A stretch of DNA of 64,000 nt from Artemisia argyi (taxonomy: Eukaryota; Streptophyta; Magnoliopsida; Asterales; Asteraceae). Position numbers and translations under genes: made by a program. Below, piece by piece: positions 34,558-46,689 of this stretch. The first letter of the stretch is position 1, and each line of letters opens with the position of its first letter. The notes beneath the pieces are model-generated. The model had not been told where the DNA came from. It did no database searches and saw nothing but the letters and a program-made list of their open reading frames with translations. The DNA lies in contig CM060687.1 in NCBI GenBank assembly GCA_030686995.1, forward strand, positions 169,866,090 through 169,930,089, written 5' to 3'.

Positions 34558-34575
34558 TGGCACCGCTACCGGGGA
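34558..34575 (+). other. Primer-binding site of Athila-like element
   Basis: TGGCACCGCTACCGGGGA, directly after the LTR end CGCATCA (34551). Two bases differ from the site of the nested element at 21044. Confidence 0.8.
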
Positions 34576-35057
34576 GCAGTTTAATTTGGTAAATTTAAGG
34601 TGTTTTTGATTTTCATGTTTTGGTTCCTAATCTATATTTCTATGGAATTTTAGGAACTTGCTCACAGGGAGAAAGGACTCATACACATCCCATGTTTAAG
34701 GTACTTGTAGGATGATATTTCAAACTTGCATGGATTCAAAGGTATGCAATTAACTCTCTCATTGTGTAAAAATTAGAAGAGGAAATAATCCGTGTTCAGA
34801 GCCACTTACGGCGTAACCACAACGATGGGGTTACGGCGTAGAAATTTAAAATTCAAAATTCTAGGGCTTTTTCAATTTGGGCTATGGCATAACCAGACTT
34901 ACAAGGTTACACCGTAACTTCCAAAGGAAGTATAAAAACTGGAGTTCTGGCGTAAACTCATTTTTTTGCCCTAAAATTATAACCGCTGCCACTACAGTAA
35001 AAATTAAAACGAACAAAATTTTACTGTCGATTTCTAAATCAACCCAAGGATCCCAAC

Positions 35058-36529
35058 ATGGCAGGTAATCATTCCTATACTTTCTTTTGAGTTTTAATTC
35101 ATATATTTTTTTGTTATGGTTTGATTCTCTTTGGGGTTTTAAATTGATAATTAGGGTGTTTGAGTTAATTGTTCGTGTTACTTGAATAAGAAGTCCGATT
35201 ATTCCCTACTTATGTGATTACAAGTTTTAGGAATTTATTAGAGAATCAATTGATTGTTAGGGCTTTCGATTAATTTTGAGATTATGATAATGGGTTTGGT
35301 CGAAACTTTTACCTAATAATCATGGCATGTAATTTGGAACACAAAGATTTTGGTAAAATTTTATGATTACGGCATATATATGATGATTGATTGTTGCATA
35401 ACCATGGTAGGTAAGATTTCCCAATAGGAACTTACGGCGTAACCATAACGATAAGGTTACGCCGTAACCAATACACAGGGTTACGCCGTATTTTTATCTG
35501 TAAAGCAATCTTTAGAATTATTGTGCTTGATTTAACGAATAATGACAAACAATTATCATCTTTTGCAGGCAATCCTATGGATTGGTTCAGGTTCAACGAT
35601 CATGAGTACTCGAGGGAGTCTAGGAAAGAATTCAAGGACGAGCTTAAGGTCCTTCTTTAAAAGGAAATTGAGGGGCCCGAAGCCCTTGATTTTCTAACTT
35701 TTGAGACGGTTAACAATGGTGATGCAATGAAAGCCTTGATTTTTTTTTTGCAAAGTAACTTATCAAAGTGAGAATGGGAAGTTCTTCTCCAATGCTTGGT
35801 TGAAGTTGTTCAGAATTCGTGAACCTTTGATTCATGAATATGTTAGAGAGTTTTTAGCCACTGACAAGTTCAGGGATCCTATCACTGATCTCAACACCAA
35901 TGGAACACTCACCTTTCAGCTTGGAGGGGTGAGAAGATCTATGACAATGAAGGAGTTTATCTTGGCCATGGGGATATACATTGAGAGGGAATTGAACTCA
36001 GATATGTTTGAAGAATTCTATGCTGCTTGTGGGAGAACAAGATCCTACAACTACAACCCAAGAGTCTACTTTGAGCAGATTTCAACAGCTGGTGGCAGAT
36101 ACTTCCAACCCTGCTTCCCACACCACTATCAGGAGCCCACTCTGCCATTTGGTTCATAGGCTCATTTCCATTTCTATTGCAGCTAGGCACTCAAGGAGAA
36201 AGAAGGTTACGGTTGGTGACATCTATTGGTTGCTTAGCATGGATAGGGGTGAGATAGCTGATCTCCCTTGGCACCTGGCCAAGTTTATGTCAAGTGGGGC
36301 GAAGGGGTTTCAAAAGAAGAGGATCTTCATTCACGGGGCTCACTTGATTGGTAGGTTGGCTAGGAACCTGGGTTTGATGAGCCCAGCTGCTTTGAGTATT
36401 GTGACTAGGGGGCAGGAAACTGATTTGATTGGTATTGTAAAGCTGGGAAAGTTTAGGATCTATAGGATCAATAGGGCTGGTGAGGCAGAGATGGAGCCCA
36501 CCATTTCAGGTGATGGGTATGGCGATTAG
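35058..36529 (+). pseudogene. Athila ORF1-like protein with intron after codon 2
   Basis: Exon 1 is only ATGGCAG (35058-35064). A donor GTAATC and acceptor TTTTGCAG bound an intron of 504 bp (35065-35568). Exon 2 starts NPMDWFRFNDHEYSRES and hits TAA after KVLL near 35660. Downstream, TFQLGGVRRSMTMKEFILAM and GIYIERELNSDMFEEFY (35800-36159) and, in another frame, VHRLISISIAARHSRRKKVT, LPWHLAKFMSS and HLIGRLARNLGLM (36150-36529) are typical of the plant ATHILA ORF-1 / putative plant transposon protein family. At least two stops and a frameshift near 36150. Function in the element is not established. Confidence 0.75.
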
Positions 36530-38978
36530 GTCTTCCCAGGCTAGTGGTAGCTAAAGGAATGTTGGTGAGGGGCATGCTAGGCAGTGCCCCATTAGGAGCA
36601 TTTCTAATAGGCTCAGGGCAATGGGCGAAAGGATGGGAGATATGGAGGGTGACATATCTCATTTGGTGGATGACATGACCTCAATGATGTCAGGCATGAA
36701 CATCCAGTATGACGGTTTCTATGATGAGTTCAGACAGATGCAGCTGGGAGCAGCAGATGTACTATTCATTGAGTGCAAACTGCACAAGTCAGATGCTTGC
36801 CCACATGTACCTTGATCATCCTTGCTTCAATGGACCCCGTATGTTTACGTACCTGATATGCCTGATCTAGGGTCCAACAGGGGGTGAACTTCATGTCTGC
36901 TCAACAATCTTTCCCAGGAACCACTTCAGTCCGATCCTTTTGGCATATTCTCTAGCATGCCCTCCACTTCCCAACATGGGATCCTATGGATGAGGAGTGA
37001 TGTCTCCTCTTTGTTGCTTTTTATGAACAATTCTCATGTGTGCTCTTAAAAACAATTTAAATATCAGATTATGTCTGTAATAATTAACTTCTAGGACATA
37101 TTTTTAATTCTGAAATATTTAGTACTTTGCCATTGTGATCATTTGCGTGTTTAGATTTCAAAAATTTGTTACAAAGGGATTCTACGGCGTAACCTGTCCT
37201 CAGACTTGCACCATAACCAGTTCTGGGCGTGTGAGAATTGAGAGTTGGCAAGAGTTATAGCGTAACCAGGTCAATGGACCTACGCTGTAACATGTTTCTG
37301 AGAGGAGTTTTCTTTGTTTGGGCTTCAAAGGCACGAGTTTTTTAGGGGAGTTTTTCATTTCATATTTCTATTATTCCATTTTTTATTATTTGGTACGAAT
37401 GGGACTCTGTATAACTTAAGTAGGAGAAAGGGAATAGAAATATAGAAATAATACCACTTAACCAACTTGCCCTCGATTTTCTAGTTTATTTTGAAAAGTT
37501 ATGATATTTTTCAAAAATTTTGACATACTTTTCTTAACCTAACTAGAGTTGATCTTTGCCGAGCACACAACAACCCTTGATTTCCTTTGGTGAGATTTAA
37601 CCTTTCATCCATTTTCTCATATTACATAATCTACCAAATAATGAGTGTGCTGGTAGTATCGTAGACTTTAGAACTTGACCTTTATATCATTTTGAGACCA
37701 TAGACGAGTATTGCATTAAGATTTCTTGATACAATTAGGATTCCGAGAAGGCAATATTTTAGGATTTACACCAAAATAGCCCATATATGTTTAATTGTGT
37801 GTGTTTTTTAACTGGTTACCTTGACTTGTTGACCTCTCGCGATAAACCCATTTGCTGCACTCACCTTTAGTACAAGATACCCCTAGATACACCTTTCCTA
37901 GCCAATCTTTTGTTTCTTAACCCACTTACGTGTTTTTTCGTTTACACCTTATCACCTTAACCTACCGTGTAGTCTTTAGTTGATTATTTGGGAATTACCG
38001 TGTGCCTAAGTCCTTGGTTCAAGTTGAGAGGTTCTGGAATTACACTTTAGTTAAAGACAAATTTATGAAGATCATTGAAGAACTCCCACTTATTCTTAAT
38101 ACATATGATTGATCTCAAGTGGGGGGATGGCATTTTATTTTATGAATTAAATAAATGGTGATTATGCAGGTTGCGACGTAACCACATAAAATAGGTTACA
38201 GTGTAAATTTGTACCAAAAATGACTACGAGAGTTCTACGGCATGACCATTTAATGAAGGTTATGCCATAACTATTCATGGGAAGACAAGAACTCATGCGC
38301 GTACAAAGGATTATTTAAGTTAATGAAGGTCAAGTTAATGTGCACTTATCATTGGACGATATCTACCCACGCACCTTAGCACACTAACTTGCTATGTGAT
38401 GATCCAGTTTCCGCATCTTAATGCTTGGAATTGGGGTAAATGGTAGGCGGTAACGATTAGGACTATTTGTTTATGTATTTTTCATTTGTTTACACCTTTA
38501 AAATGTGTATGCCATGTCTTTTCTACCCTAGTTATTCTTAATGTGCATACTTCAAGTTTAGGTGAGGGAGTTGAGCAATCATTGGTGTCTTGGCCATGAA
38601 TTTGGTCATGTATCACTGGTTTTGTCGCCTTCGCTATAGCTTGTAATGACTTAATGAATAACTCGACCCTAGCCTTAGTAATTGTTCACCTGATATTGCC
38701 TTCAAGGATTGCCTTGACCTTAGCTCTAGTGGTATAGATTTGTGTAATCGCCAAACCTATGATAGAATACATGCTATAACTGTGCTTATGAGTAATCACC
38801 CTTAACATGAAACATGTAGATTAGAGTGTATTAGTGTTTTTGTTTCCCTTTTCGTGAGGTGTTCGGCTTCGATGTTTCTAGCATAGGTAGTTTTTAAATT
38901 CATATCTTCCAAGCCAAGTTGGGAGTTATCTTTTTGGAAATGATTCTAATAAGGTCTACTTGAGGGCAAGTACAGTTT
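36530..38978 (+). other. Non-coding part of Athila-like element
   Basis: First about 280 bp continue as coding remnant (GERMGDMEGDISHLVDDMTS at 36620-36680). The rest is non-coding, with four of the quasi-palindrome sites and an internal polypurine-like AAGTGGGGGGATGG at 38117. Confidence 0.55.
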
Positions 38979-39017
38979 AAGTGGGGGGATATTTGATGAA
39001 ATCAAATAATTTGATTA
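38957..39017 (+). other. Hairpin, polypurine tract and LTR start of Athila-like element
   Basis: Stem TACTTG/CAAGTA with loop AGGG (38957-38972), then TTTAAGTGGGGGGATATT (38976-38993). The LTR start TGATGA (38994) is followed by the palindrome AATCAAAT-A-ATTTGATT. Same order as in the nested element. Confidence 0.8.
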
Positions 39018-40309
39018 TCTTAACACCAATATCTCATGTTTAAGCTTATGATTACAACATATCACAACAGATCCACATAAAAATGAGCTAAATTACGCTT
39101 GTTTTTATGTAGGTATAACTATTCGAAGAAATGTAACATCAAGGAGAAATAATCAATAAGGCAGAAAAAGGGTTACGACATAACCTTGTCGTGGTACTTA
39201 TGCCGTAGAAGATGATGTAAGCACCACGCCGTAGAAGGAGCATAGAAGGGGAAACCTGCTGACGAAGCGTGAAGGTTACGGTGTAACCTGCTCGACAAAG
39301 TTACGTCGTAAGTAATATTATAATTTAAGAATGAATCAAGTATAAAAGATTGTTACGGCGTAACCTCATACTTACGGTTACACCGTAACCAAGTCGTAAC
39401 TAGTGAAGCGTAGAAATACATACGAATTTAGCATTGAAAGATCATCTCCCCTTTCCCAAATCCCAGCTAGGGTTTGGGGAGAAAGCCCTGAAACACAAGA
39501 GAAGAGTAGAAGGATGAAGAGAAACAATCTTTGTAGTCAAAGCCGACCGATTCGTAAAACTAGATATCATTCTAGTATCTTTGTAATTTGAATTAAAATG
39601 ATTTTTTGCACTTAATCACTATGTGAATTCAGTGTTGGTGTGAATCTATGCTTTGGTTGTGTTTTTGTCTTTTTGCTTCTTTATATAGATATCTTTCTAG
39701 CCTATCGTTGAATCTCCGCATTTCGGTAGCATTGAAGCTACGTAGTGCCTCATATGCTAGTTAGTATATGACCATTAGAACACTAGTCTATAGGTTGCTT
39801 GAGGTGTGACCATCATCGTTGTGTAGGACTTGACCATAAGACTACCTACACTAGTAGATATGCTTAAAAAGTGCGGTAGAAACCCTACGTGGACCAAACG
39901 AGGGTTTAGTATTTAAACTACTAGATAGGTCTAGAAGATAGCTGGTGCGTAATGACTAAAACTAGACCCTTGGCCATCGTGAAAATCGGGGCTTGGGTCT
40001 AGGGGTTATAGGTTAGGTCACAATGACCATTTGTGCCTAATGACATATAACCACTATATAAAACTAGGATCCAGACACTACACACTATAATTAAACCATC
40101 GCTTAGTTACATCACTTCCTTCTATAACTTCTCCCATTACTTTTAATTCTTTTAGTTCATTATTAACTTCCAACAATCAACTCTCTAAATTGGTAAAACA
40201 AACTAGCACCTTATTCACCAGACCAACGGCTCTTAGGACGATGCTCAGATTTACCTAAGCTATACCACACATGACTGGGTACACTGCCTGTTAGAATGTG
40301 GCGGGAATG
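38994..40309 (+). repeat. Right LTR of Athila-like element (truncated)
   Basis: Begins TGATGAAATC. The last 660 bp align with 33866-34551 at roughly 90 percent by eye. Contains three quasi-palindrome sites. Ends abruptly at 40309. Confidence 0.8.
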
Positions 40310-40409
40310 TTTTACCGATGACATGTTGTCAGGAAAAAACCCCGCCCAATTATTCGCTATTATTTAGAGTTAAGTGAAAGTCAAATTTGACAAAAAATGT
40401 TGTCGGGTG
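40310..40409. mobile_element. CACTA-like remnant, left part
   Basis: Contains CCGATGACATGTTGTC and CCCGCCCAATTATTCGCTAT, both repeated in the right part (50783-50860). No CACTA end is present here. The last five bases (40405-40409) are the GGGTG target site of the SIRE-like element. Confidence 0.5.
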
Positions 40410-41799
40410 TGTTAATACAAATATCGCCTAAAAACGTTATTTATATTTTACGATCTTTGCTAAGTTTTGTTAATGACAAAGTATGAAATTTAGCTAAGAG
40501 TAAATCATCACTTGAAGTGTTTAAGTCTTGTTTAACTAAGGTTTACATTTCCCCTTAAACTAAACACAAGTTTATTTCTTAAATTAGAAATAGTCACATC
40601 ACATTTATGGCAAGTTTTGTCATTATGTATTTATGGAAAGTTATGTGTTTGACTTGCTTTCATGTTGCTTTCAAGTATCATGTTTGACTTACTTTAAGTG
40701 ATGTGACATTGTTTGGTTGCTAGAAGTTATGAGACAAGACATTGTTTGGTTTGGGAAGTTATTGCAAAAACCTACTGCAGACCCGGCGGTACCCTGGGGG
40801 TACACGGGCGGAACCCATCTCAGGGTTCCGCCTGATCCGCCGAGCATGCAGTATTGGTTGCTATAAATACCAAACCACTTGTTAGTTTTGTGTAACCCTT
40901 TAGGACATATTTTCACATATTCTCTCAACTAACCCAGTAACCCCTGACTTGTGTGATTCTCTTATGTAGCAAGGAACTCCACAAGATCATTCAAGAAGTT
41001 GCAAGCTTCAACTCTAAAGTTGCAAGTCTTGGTAGCTTAGTCATGTATAAGCTTTGATAGTTTATACTTCCGTTGTGTCATGTATATTCAGTAGAGATTG
41101 GTTAGTATTTTAGGCCTCAAAATACGTAGAGTGTTGGGAGTGGTTGTACCCTAGTAAAAGAACTAACGGGAGTGGTTGTACCCTTGGTAAAGAACTCGAC
41201 ATCTAGCTTTGTGTCGGTAAAAGTGTAAGCGACGAGTGGGAGTGGTTGTACCCTTGTAAAAGAACTCGACATCTAGCTTTGTGTCGGTAAAAGTATAAGC
41301 GACGTGTAAGGTTTTCTCCGCCGGTGAAAGGAGCTTGTTGATTAGTGTTTATAACTCTCGAGTTGGAAACTCGGGGCGTGGATGTAGGGCAAGGAAAAAG
41401 AGTCCTTGTAGCCGAACCACGATAAACAATCGTGTTGTGGTTTGATCGTTTCTTTCTCTATCTTTGCTTATTGCATGTTGTTGTTTAGTTAGAATTGTTA
41501 ACTACATATATAGCTTTTCAAAGAAGTAAAACAAGTAAAGTTGTCTTTATGTTTTCAAACAAGTGTAAAAGCTTTTCAAAGAACTAAACAACCAAAGTTA
41601 GGATCATCACAAGTAAAGCTTTTCAAAGTAAGAAACAAGTATAATTAGAATTGATACTCACACTAAAAGCTTTTGAAAGAAACAAACATATAATGGTGTG
41701 TTTATATTATTGATCAAACCTAAAGTTATTAAAGGATATTTAAGCTAAAAAGGATTTAAAAAGAGGTAAACTATTCAACCCCCCTTCTAGTTTTCCACA
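40410..41799 (+). repeat. Left LTR of SIRE-like element
   Basis: TGTTAATAC...TTCCACA. Promoter: GC-rich hairpin cassette (40774-40850), then TATA box CTATAAATA (40861-40869). Downstream it has tandem GGGAGTGGTTGTACCC and AACTCGACATCTAGC units (41130-41310) and repeated AGCTTTTCAAAG words (41510-41680). Confidence 0.93.
40774..40850. repeat. GC-rich hairpin cassette, left LTR
   Basis: CTGCAGACCCGGCGGTACCC, then the hairpin GGCGGAACCC/GGGTTCCGCC, then GATCCGCCGAGC. Other copies: 49683-49761 (right LTR), 44447-44521, and inverted at 46690-46826. Confidence 0.85.
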
Positions 41800-41801
41800 A
41801 T

Positions 41802-41814
41802 TGGCATCAGGAGC
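41802..41814 (+). other. Primer-binding site of SIRE-like element
   Basis: TGGCATCAGGAGC two bases after the left LTR, a variant of the tRNA-Met site TGGTATCAGAGC. Confidence 0.7.
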
Positions 41815-41855
41815 TACGTTACCCAAGTTCCTTAAAATAAATTGTATTTTAAAAC

Positions 41856-42629
41856 TTGGATCGATCCATGGATTTTGAAAATCTCAAAGAAGGGCAACCT
41901 ATTCAAAACCCACCGCTATTTGAAAAAGAAAGCATGCTTAAATGGAAAAGTAAATTTGTAAACCAAGATGATCAATTTGATCTCACATTTGAGTTAGAGG
42001 TCTTAGAAAAATTAATTGATAGACATTTAGTTGAGATCAATACATGTGCTACTAGTTTAAATGTTTTCATTGAAGGTGCAAGTGAAGATGACTTCTCTTG
42101 TCAAACTCTTAGTGGACTTGCTTGCGCTTCATGAACTAACACGGATGAAGATGAAGCTAACCATCCGGTTTGTGATTCTCTCTTAGCTAAATCATCAAGC
42201 AAGGTACATTTTGAAACCAAACATTTTTGCTTTGACACTTTTATCTTAGTGTTTTCTAAAATATAAAATGAGTCTAAACTTTCATGCAACATGGACCTAA
42301 AAACTATCTTTAACAAAGAAACTTCAAGATCTTGTGTAAACACTTTTGAAAATGAAATCATGTTAAAAGATAAGATGTCTAAACCTGAGAGTCATGTTGA
42401 AATTAATCTAGAATGTAAAGTATGTCTAGAGTACAAACATGAAATTCTAAAACAAAATGAAAAAGGAAAAATGCTTGCTAAATTTGAAGAAAGCTCAAAA
42501 ACTCTTAAAAGTTTTTTTAAGAATCGAAGGTCATTTAGAGATAGAACCGGACTAGGATTTAACTCTAATGAATCATCAACAAGTAAAACAAAACATGTAG
42601 TGTTTGTGAAACCTAAGAGTATATTGTAG
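41856..42629 (+). pseudogene. Copia gag remnants
   Basis: One frame with two stops (TGA 42132-42134 and TAA near 42265). The N-terminal part has NPPLFEKESMLKWKSKF, the usual start of Copia gag. The C-terminal part has a coiled-coil stretch and then FKNRRSFRDRTGLGFN and SKTKHVVFVKP, typical of SIRE-type gag-pol. The central gag domain and zinc knuckle are missing. Confidence 0.75.
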
Positions 42630-44081
42630 ACGTTACTCTAGCTCTAATAGGAACACATGATAAAGGGATAAAAATATCAAGTTCAATACTTTTATGTGTC
42701 TTTCTAACTTCTTGGATTTATAAGAAGTTGTGCTTAGCCTCACTTCATATCAAGATTATTTGTTTTATGTTTATCTTCTTGATGGCAAATCTATGGAGCT
42801 TAAAAGGTACACATCTCTTCAACTTACCTTTTTATGTTTCTTGTTGATTAGTAGTATGATTTGTCATAAGTGTTAGTAGTAGTCTTTACTATAAGGTATT
42901 TATGTTGTGTGAGTAACAATAAGGATTAGATCCTTCATAGGTAAAGTAGTTTGACACTACTTCTAGTAGGAGATATAAGGTGTCTTGCCTCGTTTAATCT
43001 CTCTGGAAAATACACGAGTAACTCTTGAGTGAGTCTTACTTAATTCTTATCTACAAGTGAGTGAACTAAGAATCTCTTAAGTGATAAGACAACCAACACT
43101 TTTGTGATGCTTGCAAAACTAGCAAAACCACAACATTTAATAAACACTTGTAGTACAAAAAGTCGTTTGGTATTATACTCTATATTTTCAATATCATCTT
43201 AAGGCAAATCTGTCTTTTACTAAAAGCCTCACTAAAGACACACAAAGTAAAATAAATCAGTTGAATTTTATTTGAATGATTGGGAGAAAATGATTTATTA
43301 AACTTCTAGGATGTGAACATCAAACTCGACCCATAGTCTTATGATGTTGCATATCTTAGACATTTACACTTATGAGGTCTTAAGAAATTAAACCCAAAGA
43401 GTCGAGGAATCATTGAATTTAACATTCAATGAAAGACCACCTCCTTCTAAGATATCATCTTTGGTAGATGATGACTTAGTCGAAAGCCCAACATTGATAA
43501 GATAAGTTTGTCAAAATCAATAACAAGGAAGATGGACTATTAAAAATTGAAAAACAACATCCTTTCATCTTGTGTAAAAAATTAAGTCAAGCAATATCAA
43601 AAGAAATGTTAATTTTTGAAAGAATGTTTATTAACCTAAGCAAGCTCCAAAAGAAAGGGATAATCACTCAAGAACATTCCTAGTTCTTCACTTGTTCACA
43701 AAAATTAAGTCCTTGATGACTCATCAAGAATGAGATTAGTAAATCCGTAGGTAAAACTAAACATAGAGAAATGTTTGTGAGTATACTTGTTCTTACAACA
43801 AATGTAACTCAACATTATGTTTAGTGCTTGTCTATGTGCTCGTTTTTAGAGAAGATCCTAAAAACAACTCTTTCAAAAGAGCTTGCTTGGATTCACTTAA
43901 AGGTACTACACAACTAGGATTATGGTGTCCCAAAAGAACGGGAAGAGAAACCGTAGTGTATGCCAAATGGAATTGCATCGGTAATAAGTTGATAAGAAAA
44001 GCACAAGTGGTACTTGCACTTTTGACACTTACTTACCCAATGATTCTCCAAAACGCTGAAGGATCTCATATGAGTACTTAA
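42630..44081 (+). pseudogene. Compressed Copia pol remnants
   Basis: 42630-43395 shows nothing coding. Around 43400-43500 the integrase-RT spacer is recognisable (VEESLNLTFNERPPPSKISS, then LVDDDLVESP). Around 43605-43680 there is a decayed RT thumb segment. 43824-44081 holds an RT/RNase H junction fragment (REDPKNNSFKRACLDSLKGT, then GLWCPKRTGRETVVYA). Protease, integrase core and the YVDD region are gone. Confidence 0.7.
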
Positions 44082-44446
44082 TGAAGAAACACATCAACAA
44101 GCTCCGCTTGAACAAGCTAATTCGTATCAACAAAGGAATTTCTTCATCAACAATGTTATCTCGTCAACAAAGGATGCATCGACTTCAGCAACAATTTTAT
44201 TCATCACAGTCTTTACAGACATATTGTGATCCATCATCATCGTCTTGTTAAAATTGTTCATTGAGGAACATATTAACTAAGAAAGTTTTTCTACGTCAAT
44301 CATTCCATCAACATTTTCACTAAACCTTTTGAATGTGAAACATTCATCATTCCTAGGCTTAGTCATACACAATAAAACTTAAAATCTTAGGTTTGAACAT
44401 TAGGATAAAACCACAAAAATCAGAACAAACCCGTTTTGATTTTTTC

Positions 44447-44521
44447 CTGCAGACACCCACGGCACCCTCAGACCATACGGGCGGTACCCATTTTTTGGTT
44501 CCGCCTGGTCCGCCGACTCCA
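44447..44521. promoter_or_regulatory. GC-rich cassette upstream of ORF A
   Basis: CTGCAGACACCCACGGCACC, then GGCGGTACCC/GGTTCCGCC and GGTCCGCCGACTCC. Order and flanks parallel the LTR copy, where the cassette lies just upstream of the TATA box, so this may be a captured LTR promoter. No clear TATA follows here. Confidence 0.5.
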
Positions 44522-44665
44522 CAGATTGTTTTTGCTCTTATTTTCAAACCCAAACACCCTCTTAACTTAGGCATTCACTTACAAACTGCTATCACCCTCT
44601 CAAAAACACATATCCATACGAATCCTAGGGCTTTCAATCAAATCTCTTCAAATTCAACAAACTTT

Positions 44666-45200
44666 GTAAGTGTTCTAATCATAATTGCATTTTTGATTCA
44701 AGAATAACATTTTCATTTACATTCATTAACTATAATCTTAGGGTTTATGCATAAAACCTCTTAATTCATGAAAAACTTGGTGGCTAATTAATCATGTCTT
44801 CCATTAGTTAGGTATTGCATCCTCTTTGTTTTTACTTTGATTTACAAAACACACCAAGTGCATTATCTTTTAAATGCAACCCAAGACTAGAACACAATTC
44901 ATCACCACATTGTTAAAACAAATGAAAAACATCATTAAAACACCACTTGCATATAATTTCTTGAATGCTAAAGGGAATACATAACCAATATGTATTTTCG
45001 GGTACATTTAATCGAAGATATATTCAATTAGGAGAGTTTTTGGTTATCTTTTGTTTTCATAACATTACTTCTCAAACAAAACAATTTGGGCATCAAAATG
45101 AGTCAAGATAACCATGTCTCCGCATTGTTTGCATATAGGAACACATTAGAACATGCACATTGATTAAAAGTCATTAACATATAATTTTTATGTTTTCTAG
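44666..45200 (+). other. Predicted 5'-UTR intron of ORF A
   Basis: Donor CTTT|GTAAGTG at 44666; acceptor TTATGTTTTCTAG ending 45200, eight bases before the ORF A ATG (45209). Length 535 bp, AT-rich. Based on splice consensus only. Confidence 0.5.
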
Positions 45201-45208
45201 GAATCAAC

Positions 45209-46318
45209 ATGCCTAACGCAAATCAATCCGACCACGTGGAAACCCTTAAGTACTTGCCCAAACACCATAGGACTAAAGGTCTCAACAGAGTTCAAGTAGA
45301 AGCCTTTAAGGCATTAGAAAAACGGTATGTTCACGAAGGTAGAACAATTGATCCATCCTTCCTAGAAGGAACATCCATTCATCAAAAGTTTGCCGCAATC
45401 AACTTTGATTGTCTCCTTGATATAGATGAGCCAATTTGTCCTAGGTTCGTATTAGAATTCTATGCAACCGTAGAACTAGACACTGATGAGTCGGGTGAGA
45501 TATCATTAACTTTCAAAACAAATCAAACACCACATTTCATAGGCTTAACAAACTTAGCTAACATCCTTGGTGTCCCTAATGAAGGCACTTGTCTTTATAC
45601 GGATAAGTGGCCTATTTCAAGCCTAGACTCAATTGAGCGCTTTCATCCATACAACAAACCTCTTGTTAGTAAGGAAACAATTAAAGAACATCTCTTCGTT
45701 AGAGCCTCTACCACTAGGAAAAATCGTTCGGGGAATATTGTGGATAAGGACCCGTTTGGTATGGAGATTAATGAGCTTAAACCACAATTCAAGAAGTGGG
45801 AAGAAATTCTTAGAGCCAATGTCATAAGTACCATAGGAAATAGGGATCATGTAAACACATGCCTTTGCTACATGCTATATAGCATTTCCATCGGTCAACC
45901 ATTCAACTTAGCCTACTACCTAGCCCGACGAATGGCCGACATACCTATGGTTAGAAAAACCGCTCTTCCTTATGGAATGCTTCTCACTCGGCTATTTAGA
46001 GCAATTTCACCCATTCCTCCAAATGACAAGGGAATGCTCCTTGACTATTCTCTCGTTCCTCACATCTTCGTTCCTATTAGTGATAAACGAGTCTTCAAAA
46101 CTAAGGGCAAACGCACTCGCTCACCGTCACCATCTTCATCATCATCCGGCATGAGCGACGATGATAAACTACCAAACTCTAAGTTACCTCCTTTAGAATA
46201 TCATCAAGCTCTCCCCATCATTGACAATGCTTTCGAAGAATTCAAACAAACCAAAGGAATGTTCAAGTGCATTGGAAGGTACCTAAACAAGCTCAAAAAG
46301 AAGATTGACCGGTTGTGA
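45209..46318 (+). CDS. Extra ORF A, plant transposon protein-like
   Basis: 369 residues, open from ATG to TGA. Residues about 60-280 form a globular domain with INFDCLLDIDEPICPRFVLE, HFIGLTNLANILGVPNEGT, CLYTDKWPISSLDS, LCYMLYSISIGQPFNLAYYL and PYGMLLTRLF. The pattern resembles the plant ATHILA ORF-1 / putative plant transposon protein group (weak recognition). A basic-Ser linker follows (KGKRTRSPSPSSSSSG), and the protein ends in a short basic helix (YLNKLKKKIDRL). It stands where env-like ORFs occur in SIRE elements, but no signal peptide or membrane span is visible. Its intactness beside destroyed gag-pol is notable. Role unknown. Confidence 0.75.
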   Translation: MPNANQSDHVETLKYLPKHHRTKGLNRVQVEAFKALEKRYVHEGRTIDPSFLEGTSIHQKFAAINFDCLLDIDEPICPRFVLEFYATVELDTDESGEISLTFKTNQTPHFIGLTNLANILGVPNEGTCLYTDKWPISSLDSIERFHPYNKPLVSKETIKEHLFVRASTTRKNRSGNIVDKDPFGMEINELKPQFKKWEEILRANVISTIGNRDHVNTCLCYMLYSISIGQPFNLAYYLARRMADIPMVRKTALPYGMLLTRLFRAISPIPPNDKGMLLDYSLVPHIFVPISDKRVFKTKGKRTRSPSPSSSSSGMSDDDKLPNSKLPPLEYHQALPIIDNAFEEFKQTKGMFKCIGRYLNKLKKKIDRL

Positions 46319-46689
46319 GAAGATTAAGGAGCGTTTGGCTTATGTGTGTGCTTTAGGGGCATCTTTGTGTTAAAACTATGTGAATTATGTGATATGTGTT
46401 GTTTCTCATGTTTCATGACTGATTATGTTGAATGAATTATGTTTGATATGCTCTTTTATGATTAATGACAATATTGATGGTATTTGTCAATTTCATGCTT
46501 ATGTTAAAATTCACTAAGATTAGTGAAAGTCGTTAGCCCCCGGTCAAAGTCCTAAGAAATGAGTGTCTATATGTCTAATTTTTGCATTGCCTAACCAGAA
46601 GTTAATTATCTCTTTGGTTTTAGGACTTTTCGAAAATTTTGAAAAGCGTCTCGCGGGTTTAAATCGCGTTCTGTCAGTTTTTTCAGTCC

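Larger units (their letters stand above)
34805..39392. repeat. Dispersed TTACGGCGTAACC quasi-palindromes
   Basis: About ten paired sites, each with a TACGGCGTAACC-like word and its complement or copy about 25-40 bases away: 34805-34840, 34883-34919, 35431-35490, 37181-37220, 37255-37292, 38169-38207, 38232-38272, 39170-39236, 39272-39312, 39351-39392. They lie in the leader, the ORF1 intron, the tail and the LTR, and are rare outside this element. Confidence 0.8.
33866..40309 (+). mobile_element. Decayed Athila-like Gypsy element, both LTRs truncated
   Basis: The left LTR remnant 33866-34551 matches 39645-40309 of the right LTR (38994-40309). A tRNA-Asp-like primer site follows the left LTR at 34558-34575. 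A polypurine tract precedes the right LTR (38979-38993). The internal region (34552-38993) has a broken ORF1 only, with no pol recognised. The right LTR stops at 40309 within homology to the left LTR (TTAGAATGTG), where a CACTA-like remnant begins. Start of the left LTR is missing, so no TSD can be given. Confidence 0.82.
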
